Shown piece after piece: positions 1 to 12,035 of a stretch of DNA of 64,000 nt. The position numbers and the translations under genes were made by a program. The notes beneath the pieces are model-generated. The model made no database searches. It saw only the letters and a list, made by a program, of their open reading frames with translations, and had not been told where the DNA came from. Within the stretch, counting starts at the first letter, position 1. Each line of letters opens with the position of its first letter. The DNA is from Calliopum simillimum (Eukaryota; Arthropoda; Insecta; Diptera; Lauxaniidae), in NCBI GenBank assembly GCA_951812925.1, contig OX638372.1, forward strand, positions 69,085,407 through 69,149,406. Direction: 5' to 3'.

Positions 1-86
1 CCTATGTTGCTGTCGTGAAATGCAAGAAAGCTTTTCGTTAGAAATTGGGCTCGACAGTTCTATATTTGATTTAAGAAACACATTGG

Positions 87-191
87 GGGTTATCGTGAAT
101 AAATATTCCCAGGGAATTTTTCTCAAAATGCCGTGTATCTACTATTGCAATCTGAAAAAAATTCCCCGGGAATATTTATTCACGATAACCC
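87..191. repeat. Short inverted repeat, probable MITE ends
   Basis: Two arms of about 35 bp (87-121 and 157-191) are inverted copies with about 35 bp between them. Each contains TATCGTGAATAAATATTCCC and a following GGGAATTTT block. The same arm occurs once more at 53791-53826, so this is a dispersed repeat end and not a chance hairpin. No target duplication was identified. Confidence 0.7.
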
Positions 192-229
192 TTATTCCAC
201 TGCACATTTAAGTTCATTACAAAATCGCA

Positions 230-2657
230 AAAAATGGTGCAAGTTCCAAGCTAAAATTTTTTTAATTTTTACACTGAAAAAAATTAAAAATTATCGAAAA
301 ACCCTAAAAATTTTGAGCTGCAAAATTATTCTTTCCACAGCAAAATCACAAAAAAAAAAGCTGCAAATTCCAAGCTAAAAATTTTTACATTTTTACACTG
401 AAAAAAATTAAAAATTATCGAAACACCCTAAAAATTTCGAGCTGCAAAAATATTCTTTCCACAGCAAAATCACAGCAAAAAAGCTGCAAATTCCAAGCCT
501 ACTCCCGACTCGATCCGATAAAGTTGCCCCGCTAACTTGACGTCAAGTTAGCGGGGCAGGGGTTTTTTTAAAGAAATAGTAAAGCTGCAAAATCATTCTC
601 TTCACAGCAAAATCACAGCAGAAAAGCTGCAAATTCTAAGCTAAAAATTTCTTCATTTTTACACTGAAAAAAATTAAAAATTATCGAAACACCCTAAAAT
701 TTTCGAGCTGCAAAATCATTCTCTTCACAGCAAAATCACAGCAAAAAAGCTGCGAATTCCAAGCCTACTCCCGACTCGATCCGATAAAGTTGCCCCGCTA
801 ACTTGACGTCAAGTTAGCGGGGCAGGGGGTTTTTTAAAGAAAAACAAGAGCTGCAAAATCATTCTCTTCACAGCAAAATCACAGCAAAAAAGCTGCAAAT
901 TCCAAGCTAAAAATTTTTTAATTTTTACACTGAAAAAAACTAAAAATTATCGAAACACCCTAAAATTTTCGAGCTGCAAAATTATTCTTTCCACAGCAAA
1001 ATTACAGCAAAAAAGCTGCAAATTCCAAGCCCGCTCCCGACTCGATCCGATAAAGTTGCCCCGCTAACTTGTTGTCGAGCTTTCATTTCATTTATTTAAT
1101 CAACCGCATATAATGTGCTGTAAAACATATGATCAATAAATCAGTCACTTTTTATTGTTAATTTTTTAAAGAAAAACGAGAGCTACTAAACTTCTGTTTT
1201 CACAGAACAATCATAAAAAAAAAGCTGCAAGTTCCAAGCTAAAAATTTTTTCATTTTTACACTGAAAAAAATTAAAAATTATCGAAACACCCTAAAATTT
1301 TCGAGCTGCAAAATCATTCTCTTCACAGCAAAATCACAGCAAAAAAGCTGCAAATTCTAAGCTAAAAATTTCTTCATTTTTACACTGAAAAAAATTAAAA
1401 ATTATCGAAACACCCTAAAATTTTCGAGCTGCAAAATCATTCTCTTCACAGAAAAATCACAGCAAAAAAGCTGCAAATTCCAAGCCTACTCCCGACTCGA
1501 TCTGATAAAGTTGCCCCGCTAACTTGACGTCAAGTTAGCGGGGCAGGGGGTTTTTTAAAGAAATAGTAAAGCTGCAAAATCATTCTCTTCACAGCAAAAT
1601 CACAGCAAAAAAGCTGCAAATTCCAAGCTAAAAATTTTTTCATTTTTACACTGAAAACTATTAAAAATTATCGAAACACCCTAAAATTTTCGAGCTGTAA
1701 AATCATTCTCTTCACAGCAAAATCACAGCAAGAAAGCTGCGAATTCCAAGCCTACTCCCGACTCGATCCGATAAAGTTGCCCCGCTAACTTGACGTCAAG
1801 TTAGCGGGGCAGGGGGTTTTTTAAAGAAAAACAAGAGCTGCAAAATCATTCTCTTCACAGCAAAATCACAGCAAAAAAGCTGCAAATTCTAAGCTAAAAA
1901 TTTTTTAACTTTTACACTGAAAAAAACTAAAAATTATCGAAACACCCTAAAATTTTCGAGCTGCAAAATTATTCTTTCCACAGCAAAATTACAGCAAAAA
2001 AGCTGCAAATTCCAAGCCCGCTCCCGACTCGATCCGATAAAGTTGCCCCGCTAACTTGTTGTCGAGCTTTCATTTCATTTATTTAATCAACCGCATATAA
2101 TGTGCTGTAAAACATATGATCAATAAATAAGTCACTTTTTATTGTTAATTTTTTAAAGAAAAACGAGAGCTACTAAACTTCTGTTTTCACAGAACAATCA
2201 TAAAAAAAAAGCTGCAAATTCCAAGCTAAAAATTTTTTCATTTTTACACTGAAAAAAATTAAAAATTATCGAAACACCCTAAAATTTTCGAGCTGCAAAA
2301 TCATTCTCTTCACAGCAAAATCACAGCATAAAAGCTGCAAATTCCAAGCCTACTCCCGACTCGATCCGATAAAGTTGCCCCGCTAACTTGACGTCAAGTT
2401 AGCGGGGCAGGGGGTTTTTTAAAGAAAAACAAGAGCTGCAAAATTTTTGTTTTCACAGCAAAATCACACAGAAAAAGCTGCAAATTCTAAGCTAAAAATT
2501 TTTTCATTTTTACACCGAAAAAAATTAAAAATTATCGAAACACCCTAAAATTTTCGAGCTGTAAAATCATTCTCTTCACAGCAAAATCACAGCAAAAAAG
2601 CTGCAAATTCCAAGCCTACTCCCAACTCGATCCGATAAAGTTGCCCCGCTAACTTGA
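230..2657. repeat. Higher-order satellite array with palindromic blocks
   Basis: Units of 266 bp recur with phase marked by a block ending in a 32-bp perfect palindrome (half site GCCCCGCTAACTTGAC). Full palindromes lie at 526-557, 792-823, 1513-1544, 1779-1810 and 2377-2408; half palindromes at 1058-1071, 2045-2058 and 2643-2657. A larger period of 987 bp is visible (526 to 1513, 792 to 1779, 1058 to 2045). A 123-bp subunit (CTGCAAATTC ... ACACTGAAAA ... ATTATCGAAACACCC ... TTCACAGCAAAATCACAGC) is added or lost to give spacings of 266, 332 and 455 bp. The half palindromes at 1071 and 2058 are followed by the same AT-rich segment of about 100 bp. No gene is present in the array. Confidence 0.9.
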
Positions 2658-4430
2658 CACACATATTAAAAATGCATTTTTTCAACATTACACTCGTTCG
2701 CTTAAGAAACAAGTTATATACCAATCGAAAGTATAAAGTTAGCATAAGCCTTGTTAAAAAATTTATATTGAAATATATTTTTGCTGTTTACTAGTAGATA
2801 CTTAAAAAAAAAAACTAGCTGTTTTGCTATCAAAATCTTTTTGCTTAAAAAAAAATTTCTTTCACAAGAAGTATTTTCAGTGCCCAATGGTATGCTGGAC
2901 TGGGCGAAAACAAAACAATTTTCGTAAAGTAATATCTTTTATTTATTTTTTTCAAGGAAACTTCTTGATTTAAGAGACTTGCGATAAGCGCTGCCTAATG
3001 TCATATTGTATCAAGTTTAAAAATTGTTTTTGGTATTTGAATTTCGCCTTCATTTGTAATTAAGAATCTTGATTACATCGTGCCTACTTTTCTAAAAGTA
3101 TAAGTCATTGATGATCAATTAAAAGTTTTTCAAACAAATAATCATGACATTCACTTAATTCCCAAATTAAATAAACTAAAAAATGAATCAATCATTTAGT
3201 CGGCCAAGTATACAACGTTGTTTTTTACACGATGAATTTCATGGGCACGAACTGGACGCACGCGTAACCTTTAACACTACTTTTTGGCATTGGGTGAAAC
3301 ACTCTGATGAAGTCGATGTTAAGCACAAAAAATGTTGATACCCGGCTATGCATAGACAGACATCCTTTCACCTTGTCTTTCTTCATTTTAGCAATTCAAA
3401 CTGATTTAGATGATGAAACTTGTTTCTTTTTCCTCGTGAGCTGTATTCACCTTTACTACAATTTCACCCTTATTTAAGGGATGGAATATTCCCCCTCACG
3501 CAGCACAATGATGGACAAGGGTCATTTTGTGGTGCAAAATATTTGGAGAAGAAATAATAAATTTTTGTTTAACACATCCTGTGATGCGAGGAATATCACG
3601 CCCAATTCATAAGACCGGCAAGGGTGCGTAAAAGAACATATAGGTATGTGTACATACTTGAACATAGTCAAATGCGCTCATGTTTTAGAATAGATCAAAT
3701 ATGTAAATGTTGAAAATGTTAAAATATTTAGGGACTTCCTTATTTCGAAGTTATCCCGTTTGGAATGTTTTTAATTATTTTTTAAGTAAAATTTTTTCTC
3801 GCTTTTTCTTTACGCACTCATTCAGAACATTTTTGTGGGACGCAACTCCATTCAAATGGCGTCGAAAAGTGGAAAATGTTGTTGCGGCTGTTGAAGAGCC
3901 AATTCAGTTATTGTATTGGTCTGGACAATTTTTCTAGATCAATACCAAGATTGTTATGTATATTCTTGGTCTTGGTTTGTTTATCACAATTTGCGGCATT
4001 ATGCTGGACTGTCGTTATACGTGTAGTATAATGCTTTATAATAATTAATTTGTTGGGGGACCATTACAACATTTAAAGAAGGAACTAAGCAGAATGGGGT
4101 TTTAGAGCTCATGCGTGACAACATACGACAGCCCATTATAACAAAACTTGAAAGTTCTCTCAAAAAGCAACTTATTACTGCAGGTTAAAGTTATTCACAC
4201 ATTTACTATTGCTGCGCATTCTAACGTGAATTCTCAATTTCTGCATAAATTACACAGGGCGACAAAAATTTATGTTTCAAGCATATTTGAAGAAGTATAA
4301 CACTTACAGAAAACAGTGTTATTAATTTTTGTTAACGGCATCAAAAAGTCATAACCTTCTTCATTAAACCTTACCTTTTAACTTTCCCAATTAGGTTTTT
4401 ATCTTCCGAGCTATCACCCATTACAACTCC
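2658..4430. other. AT-rich interval, nothing assigned
   Basis: No reading frame here resembles a known protein. The best frame, 3707-3937 (76 codons), is short and shows no domain. A slightly GC-richer patch at 3200-3370 may be an unrecognised repeat fragment. Confidence 0.5.
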
Positions 4431-4436
4431 ATACAA

Positions 4437-4800
4437 ACAAAACAGCTATTTTTGCTCTTTCGAGCAAGGATTTCTGGATAACTAGAGTCGATTTAGACAA
4501 ACAAACCATCTCTTTAGTATTTAATAACCTCAGTGAATATGGATTGACTCAAAAAACTAAAGCCGCAAAAACCATAAAAGAGTAGTGCTTTGCAAGGAGT
4601 CGAAATATCATTACTTCAGTGGTTGATTACTCGGAAAGTAAGGATCTAGTCGGAAAAATTAAAAGGTTAGGTCAGCTGTAAATATTATGCTACTTCAAAT
4701 ATGCCTAAAAACTGCTATTTTTGCACATCTAAACAAGGATATCTGAAGAACTAAAGTCAATTCGGCAAATCTGATATTATTTTCTTATTCAGTAGGTCAC
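4437..4800. repeat. Degenerate direct duplication of about 270 bp
   Basis: The segment starting near 4447 (TATTTTTGC, then AGCAAGGAT and CTGGATAACTAGAGTC) is repeated in diverged form near 4717 (TATTTTTGC, AACAAGGAT, CTGAAGAACTAAAGTC). Each is followed by a GATTACTCG motif (about 4625 and 4801). No coding capacity was seen. Confidence 0.45.
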
Positions 4801-4898
4801 GATTACTCGAAATCGACTGCGAAACAATATGCCGCAAATTCGGTGTTGCCCTGTGTTATGATTTGTTGTTTTGAAACGGCCGGCAGTGGCCTGCAGCG

Positions 4899-5914
4899 CA
4901 CACTGGTTCAAAATCCCTAAAAGCTGGACAAAAGTCGAAATCATTAAAGTTTCGAGACAAAATTTTTTACCTGGGGGTTTTTGAGGTCGCTGATTACGAA
5001 TTTGATGTTTGATTTTTAAAAAAGAAAATGGCGGATTCAAAATGGCGCACGATTTGCATAAATATTCATCCAAACCTAACAAAAAAATTTACTCGGGAGT
5101 TTTTGGGGTCACTGAATCCGAATCTGATATTAGATTTTTAAAAAACAATATGGCGGATTCGAAATGGCAAAAACAACACTTGCACAATTTTTATATCTAA
5201 TTTAAAAATTTATTTCAAAACTTTAACTTTGATAGAGTTGTGTCCAACGTTAAATTGATCTCCATAAGAATGGGTTTTTAATTCGTTTATCATGGAGTAT
5301 AAGCTGTATAATTATATAAAAATTTTATCATTTCGGGCGAGCATCACATATTGACACTTGGCCAGCAATATGAGTTAAATTTTCCTCTGGTTGCTTCAGA
5401 AAAAACCGTGTCAAACAAAAAGGGCAAAAAAAGGCACCTCAATTTCTTTATATGTGTTAGAAAAGGTTTCAATCTTCTTAAATCCGAAAAATCTTGGTGG
5501 TATGACGTGGTATAAATTAGTTCTGGGCTTTTTTTTATAACTATTGCAAACTGATTTTTTGAAATAATTTGATTTTAAGTGAATCATAATTAACGCAAAA
5601 GTATAAATTATTGCAAGTTTTCAACATAGAGGTTCGATAGTATTTTGTTTTGCAAAGAGATTCCACATTCTAACATTAAAACCGCTTCAGTTTTACAGTG
5701 AACATTAAATTTTTACTTTTAACTCACAGAATTTTTCGTCTGAGAAGCGTACTTTTGGAGAGATCCCAAGAGCATTTTAGGAATACCTGAATCTTTCTTA
5801 TAAATTTTTTGAGGTCTATGAATATCTGTTAGACAAGACGGTCCATAAAAAGTTCATTTAAAAAAACTTTTTTTTCGACTTTTGGCCAGCTTTTAAGGAT
5901 TTTGAACCAGTGTG
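4899..5914. mobile_element. Non-autonomous Transib-like element
   Basis: A 1,016-bp element bounded by 41-bp terminal inverted repeats, 4899-4939 and 5874-5914, differing at two positions. It is flanked by the 5-bp direct repeat CAGCG (4894-4898 and 5915-5919). Each end begins CACACTG and carries ACAAAAGTC (left) or CCAAAAGTC (right) after a 22-bp spacer. This resembles the heptamer-23-nonamer layout of Transib ends and of RAG recombination signals. Transib makes 5-bp, GC-rich duplications, which fits. No transposase is encoded. The interior (about 4965-5170) contains two diverged copies of a roughly 120-bp motif (TTTTTGAGGTCGCTGATT ... AAATGGCGGATTC) that recurs at 49.5-50.3 kb. Seen directly: TIRs and TSD. 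Inferred: the superfamily. Confidence 0.75.
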
Positions 5915-5919
5915 CAGCG

Positions 5920-6774
5920 GTGAAATGCGAAAATCACATAGACAAGGCGCCTATGTAGTGGCATTTAAGTACGCGTAACTTTTTTATTAATGATAAATTC
6001 CTCCAATTTTTTTTCATAGAAATGTTGTGCAGTTTTCAGAGAACATTTCTGTGTAAAAAAAGTTGTTTTTATTTATGTATAGCTTAAGTATCTAAGTATC
6101 TATTTATTTAAAAGTGTATTTTTATAAGAAATTTTAAAAATTTTTATGAAAAGTTTATCTCATCTAAATTTTGAATTATTTTTAGTCCTACCGCAAAAAT
6201 TTCATAAAATTTCGCTCAATATTTGCGGAGAAATCGCAGTTTGAAAAAAGACGTACATACATAAAAATTCACATGCTCATAACTTTTAAAAAAACTAAAA
6301 TTTAAAAAGAAAGTATAAGGCAATAGTCCTGATCAAAAACTCTTCAAAAAACCAACAAAAAAGGTTTCAATTCGGCAAGTTAGTTTTTACTGTATCCGTT
6401 TCAAAAAATTTAAGTATTTACAACTTGCTTCCTGTCTGAGAAAAATGAGTGGTTGGTACTCTTACTGGTCACTGTATTTTTCGTAAACATGCTAGACATT
6501 TTATTGGATCGCAAATGACTTTCACAAAAGCTGCCGTTTGGAGGAGGAGGAGAAAATTATGACGCATATTCTCTATAGCTGTTCTGTTCTCTTAAGAAGT
6601 AGGTTTATAGGACACTGGTTGACTTAATCAAGACTGGAGTTCGTAAGCTCATCTTCAAATTAATAGGTCGAAATGGATCCGGCAGTAGCAGAGTTGTCTG
6701 TTTTTTTGCCTTGGGTCTGCACAATGGAACAAATTAGGTATAAGTGAATCCTTAGCTGTAGATCAGCCATGTCA
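5920..6774. other. AT-rich interval, nothing assigned
   Basis: Long A/T runs with no frame, TIR or tandem structure that I could recognise. Confidence 0.45.
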
Positions 6775-7290
6775 AATTCGAGGTCCGCGGACCATATGCG
6801 GCCCATTACCTTTCGATCTGCGGCCCAAATGTTGGACTAAAAATAATAAATAATTAAATAAAATTGAGGATATATATAACTTCATTTGAAAAATTTAAAT
6901 TTTTATACAGAAGAAATTCGTCTGAATAAATCACGGGTCTAAAATTCAAAAATTAACTAAATTGGACGAAATCGTAATATCCATAAAAAAGTTTCCCCTC
7001 AACGGTAACCCTGGCTGTCATCCTATGAAAATCTGAAAAGATTTTGAAACTGTGAAAACGAGGTAAAGATATTTTAGAAATGAAAAAAGAATATACTGAG
7101 CTGTTATCGGACAGAAAATTACTGAAAGACCTTTTCTTTATGGTTGATATAACGAAACACTTGGCTGATTTAAATTTGAAACTACAAGGACAAAGTTATA
7201 TTAAAACAGCAATGAAATGAAATGAAATTAAAATTATTTCTGTGGGAAAAATATGTACAAAGATGTAACTTCGGGAAAAACTTCATGAAT
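6775..7290 (+). pseudogene. hAT (Charlie-like) transposase relic
   Basis: At 7098-7197 a plus-strand frame reads ELLSDRKLLKDLFFMVDI followed by TKHLADLNLKLQGQ. This is characteristic of the hAT transposases related to GTF2IRD2/ZBED-type proteins (family motif DITxHLNxLNxxLQG). A shifted frame just downstream reads MKLKLFLWEK, matching the next block of that family. Upstream, 6777-6830 resembles the end of such elements (GTCAAATTCGAGGTCCGCGG then GCGGCCC). The remnant covers only a short central part of the transposase, with at least one frameshift, and is non-functional. Family membership rests on recalled motifs; no search was run. Confidence 0.7.
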
Positions 7291-7299
7291 AAAAATGGA

Positions 7300-10260
7300 G
7301 GCATCAATTCTATGAAGTGTCCTTGGCAACTTGCGGTGGTAGAAACTGAGATAATGAGAACAACTAGTCGAAAAAAACATTTGAGAAAAAAAAAATGCAT
7401 CAAATTTAGAAGCCGGAAAAAAAATGTTTTTTCCTTAAAAATCTTTCAAACTGGGGGCGGACATCCGAATTTTTTTTTTTTTTGTATGGGGGTCGATACT
7501 ATCTAATGTGCATTATGCATAAGTCACACATTCTTGGAGGCGTTATTATTTGCATTGATAACTTGACGGCCATCTAAGCTATTTCATTAAATCATATCAT
7601 GTCAATACTTGTGTTAAGCTGCATGAGCATCCTTTGCGATGTTAGTGAGGACTACAATATATGGGTTCCAGGTCATAGTAATTTCGAATTTGCTGATGAA
7701 CTATTTAGCTGGGAAAGGATCAAATCAAAATATCCTTTTGACTAACCTTTCAATAACAGAAATCAATAAACTAATTAAAATTCTCTTAAAATTTTTCTTG
7801 TTGATAGTGTACCGCCAAACTTTTAAATATTTTAAAAATGTGCCATAACGAAGAAAAGGTTTCTGTAGATAAAAAAACATAGATTGCTTTCTACCTTTTC
7901 TGTCTGTTTACGTAGAACGTAAACCGTGTGTGTATGGCACAAGCAAATCGTTTTTGCTAACGGCCGCCAACACTGAAAGCGTTGCTGTCGCATTGAACGA
8001 AAACTCGAAGTGGGGTTTTCGTTCGATCGCCGCCATCATCATTGATTTTTAACAAGTCACGAAGAAAACACCACAATTCTCACAAAACATAAAAAAGTTT
8101 ATTTTAACATAAATTCACAAAAAGTCATATAAATTCTCATTGATGTCAAACCACACACCAGACGTCTCAAGATACAATAAACAGAACATCACAACGTTGG
8201 ACACAAGATCAACACGGAGAGAATCAACACCAGATCACCAGTGCAGCAGCCCCCGCTACCATTTGTTCTGCAGCATAGAGTCGTCGTTGGACAGCAGCGT
8301 TGGATAAAATCATAGATTTGTATCGTGAAATTTTGTGATCTTTTGTAGTGAAAAACCCTTTCATTAAATTATTATAACGTTTATGAAAAACCCACTAACC
8401 TTTTTATTTGCACTATTTTCCATTTAGTACTCCGACCCTTCACCTTAATAGTGTCTCTTCGATATGTGTGCTGCTTGGACTTGCTCAGATGAATTTCTGT
8501 TTTAAATCTCACAAACCTCGTAATTTAACAATCTTAATTTTAGATTTAGAGCATAATTTCATGAAAAGTATCTAATCAGCCAAAAAAGAACGAAATATGT
8601 TTACAAACCGAATATTTCAACAAAGAGGAATAGATATTTATATTGGAAATTAATCGATTCCTAAATGTACAATATAAAATTAAAACAAAAACAACTGCTA
8701 AATTCATTTACGCGCCAAAAGTAACGCGACTTACATTTTCGCGATAAAAAAAAAGTTCACGTCAAACAATGAAAATGAAAATAAAGAGAGAAAAACAAAA
8801 AACAAATGAAGGCAAAGTGTGGCAGTAGGAAAACGCTATAACTAACGTCGTCATTCTATCAAATTAAAAGAATAACGACCCCGACCTTGGCTCATAGTAT
8901 GTATATAAATTTTACCCTCATTACGGAATCCCCCACGTCGACGTCACGTTGGCTTCGTCTGCAGCATATAAAAATATGCATAAATGCAAAGAGTCAGATT
9001 CGGATTCAGCGTCAGCAAATTTTTTTCTTTCCAGTCAACACTTCCTTGCAAAGGCGGCTGGCTGCTGCTGTGGCACCAAGAAGAAACAGAGCAGATGCGC
9101 AACTCTGGCCAGGGGATTGGGGAAGGCGGGGTACCACTTTGATAGCGACGAGACGCTTTCGTTTTCTTAAAATAAAGAAAATTCTGCCACAACTGAAGAA
9201 GCAAAAAAAAAAAAAACCCAACGTGGCTTAAAATAAAAATTTTTTATGTAGCAGGATTTTTTTTCATCGGCACAAAAAAAAAAATGTCTCGGTTGCAGTG
9301 CCGAGACGCGCCGCTGAAAAATGGAAAACGCGTCTGCTGTGCTGCGTTGTTTCTCTGCTTTAAGAAAAGTTCTGCTCGCAATTTTATTTAAATTGAAAGG
9401 AAAAAAAAAAGAGGATGAAATGGGAAAAAAATGTACGGCGCTCTTCATTGAGTTTTCTTGCCACCTGACGCTGTAGCAGCGTCGTCGCACACTTGCTGCG
9501 TTGCATCATGCAAAGGAGGGTTCGGGTCTCCGAAAAGAAATGCACTAAAAATGACAATTTTCCGCAGCGTTTTTCTCTTTAGTTGTATTAGTGGCGCGTA
9601 AAGGGAAAAACCTTGAATGAAGCGCGTTGGCAGGGGTTTGCGTCGGGAATTATAAACAAAAAAGTCAAAGCACGAATCCTTTTCAAATTTACTAAACTAA
9701 AAATGCGTTAAGTTAAATGCGGCAGCAGACACGTGGAGCAACAGTTTCCATTGTGCTAATTTTAACGTTAACAAATGGTCACATGACTGACCTACTTCCT
9801 GAAGAATGCCTATTAATTTCTAAGGATGATGGAAAAGTCAATAAACTCTTGGGTGGGTGGCAAACATTGTAATCAAGTTCAGTATTTTGAAAGTTATTCT
9901 ACGCAATTATTCACAAAAAAAAGTGAAAAACAACTTTTAGATTTGCATTTTCTAGTGACAACTTTCGTCCTTTATGCAAAATGTTTATTTAAAATGCGAA
10001 AAATGTCAATTAAACCTATTAAAAATGGAAATCTAGCAAACATTGTCTAATACGTGTATGCTAGCGCACAGTAGGCTTGAACATGTTTGGACTTCAAGGT
10101 TCTTGCCTTTATTTTTTCTTTACGTATTTTAGTTCCTTAATCAAGGTGAAAATAAGTGCTTCAAAAACCCTTCTGAAGTCCATTTTTTCACCATTAAGCG
10201 CCTTCGCTCCGTAAGAACTACTATCTTTTTTAACATTGCATGTCATAGGATGTAAGCGCG
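7300..10260. other. Unassigned DNA with two GC-richer blocks
   Basis: 7900-8480 and 8800-9650 are GC-richer than their surroundings and do not look like the window's repeat families. They contain short overlapping frames on both strands (for example 8887-9231 plus, 9167-9490 minus), none with a recognisable domain. A TATATAAA box lies at about 8901. These could be host exon, UTR or regulatory DNA. I cannot assign a product, and the frames conflict with one another. 9650-10260 and 7300-7900 are AT-rich with nothing identified. Confidence 0.35.
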
Positions 10261-10410
10261 CTTGATCCTCTAACGGGCCAAATTGAATTACTGGATAAAA
10301 ACTGAATTAAAATATCAAATTAGGGTGAATTGATCATAAAAATCACAAATCCGGCGGCATTGGTTTTCCGATTCCTTCAATGGTTTAGCCTCCAGAGGCA
10401 AAATAAAAAA

Positions 10411-10440
10411 GACCGTACACACACGGTCATTCCCGTTAAA
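10411..10440 (+). repeat. piggyBac subterminal hairpin motif, left copy
   Basis: GACCGT and ACGGTC form a 6-bp stem around a 6-nt loop and are followed by ATTCCCGTTAA. The inverted partner is at 11659-11687. Confidence 0.7.
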
Positions 10441-10652
10441 GCGTAAACAAAATATACTGCTATTTTTAACATAAGAAATTTATTGAATTCATTTTATTAT
10501 AAATAAGATACAAAAAGACAAAGAATACTGTAAATATCATTTGGACTTATAATATAAATTATTTTGGATGATTATGAAAATCAGAAAAGCAGTTTTTTGA
10601 TGGAGTGAGGCATTAATTCAAGTTACATTTCATGCAATATATCTGGAATCGG

Positions 10653-11580
10653 TCATTCCAGGACAATGCCCAAACCCGTCATATCGTTCTTCATCCCGTG
10701 GTAATATTTACACAGGCCTTCAGCGACAATTTCTCGAAAATTTGGAAGAGGTATCTTGCTCCAATAACTTTCCAAACGTGGATATCGGTAGAGGGACATA
10801 TAAAATAGGACACCAATATATTGCCGAATTTGCACAGCACTCGTTTTAAAACTTGCGTTAAGATTCCCCTGCAAAGCTGCTCTATTGGTTTCTTCAACTA
10901 CTAGTTGTATAATATCACCAGTCAGAAAATAGTTTAAACAGTCCATCGGTGTTTTTAGTGCTTTGAAAGAATCTGGCAAATTATTTTCACCAAGAAACGC
11001 CATTTCATTAGAAAGGAGTTGGATCCCCCTTTTTCTCCAAGTAATTTCACTAAAATGTTTGGATATTGGTTCGATGTGTTGTAAAGCTTAAAAGAAGTTT
11101 ACATACATTGGTACTTGGCAATTTAATTTGTTAGTAAGCAGCTTTCAGTATACTTACATTCTTCAGTAAAACCACCAGATCCTGGCTTACGTCGAGGACA
11201 ACTATTATCGACCTCGGGCAAAGGTGATTTTGCCTTTTTTGTTGGCTTTAAACAGCTAAATGACGTTGTTGGAGATGAAAATGTTGCTATGTTATTGACA
11301 GATTTTAGCGAATCAGCCATGTTATTTTCACTAATATTGAACGATGTGTTTATTTGGTTGACAAAAACATCACTTGATTCAGCCATCTGTTCCAAACAGT
11401 CTGATATTTCATCCTCAAATGACGTTGCATGTTTTTGTCAACTTCACCCAAGCAAATATCAGGATCTACGATGCTGACGTCACTTTCAAAGTCACCATCA
11501 CTGTCATCTCAAAAATCTGACTCCACTGAGTCCATAAGCTCCCGAATTTCCTCATCGGACAACTTGTTCTTACGACTCAT
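10653..11580 (-). pseudogene. piggyBac transposase N-terminal relic
   Basis: Read on the minus strand from an ATG at 11580, it starts MSRKNKLSDEEIRELMDS and then an acidic stretch, as in piggyBac transposases. A stop follows near codon 22, and the frame then shifts (11395-11123). The last block, 11003-10653, reads LNYFLTGDIIQLVVEETNRA and GVLFYMSLYRYPRLESYWS. This matches the start of the DDE_Tnp_1_7 domain (typically ...FxxxFxxxxxxxIvxeTNxYA...GillxMGlxxxPxxxxYWS). The catalytic aspartates lie further downstream and are absent: coding similarity ends near 10653 and the element end follows within 390 bp. It is therefore an internally deleted, frameshifted copy. Confidence 0.8.
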
Positions 11581-11658
11581 TTCTACACAGGACAATTTTT
11601 CAAAAACAAAAAAAAAAAAAAAAAATGTACTATGTAGCAGCACTAAAAATTTTACGCG

Positions 11659-11687
11659 TTAACGGGAATGACCGTGTTCAAACGGTC
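11659..11687 (-). repeat. piggyBac subterminal hairpin motif, right copy
   Basis: TTAACGGGAATGACCGT followed by a loop and ACGGTC is the inverted counterpart of 10411-10440. It lies upstream of the relic transposase start. Confidence 0.7.
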
Positions 11688-12035
11688 ATTCGTTTTTAGT
11701 AAAAAAAAATAACACTTTTTAAAATTTTTCACTGCAACTTTCACACGTGAGTAAAATATATATATTTACTTACCTAGGAATAATTTTTTTAACAAAATAT
11801 ACAGTGACTCACGAAATTGATCACGCTTTGGCTATGAATGCAAACAACCAATAAATAGTCTGAAATGGGTTTGTATTTTTAATGTGTCTTTATTTTGGTA
11901 AAATTGCATTAAGTAAAGGAAAATAAACAAGGGAAAAATTCCATGGAAACTCTTTCTCAAATAAAAAATTATAAAACAAAATCAAAAATACTCAGCGTGA
12001 TCGATTTTGTGACTTCACATTATAAACCTCGGAAA

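Noticed and set aside
230..2657. CRISPR-like regular array
   Set aside because: Repeats are long, spacers are themselves repeats, and the genome is eukaryotic; a satellite explains it.
7900..8480. LTR of a retrotransposon
   Set aside because: No matching second LTR, primer-binding site or gag/pol frame in the window.
8887..9490. Frames of 70-116 codons on both strands
   Set aside because: They overlap each other in several frames and encode low-complexity sequence; no motif or splice pattern supports one.
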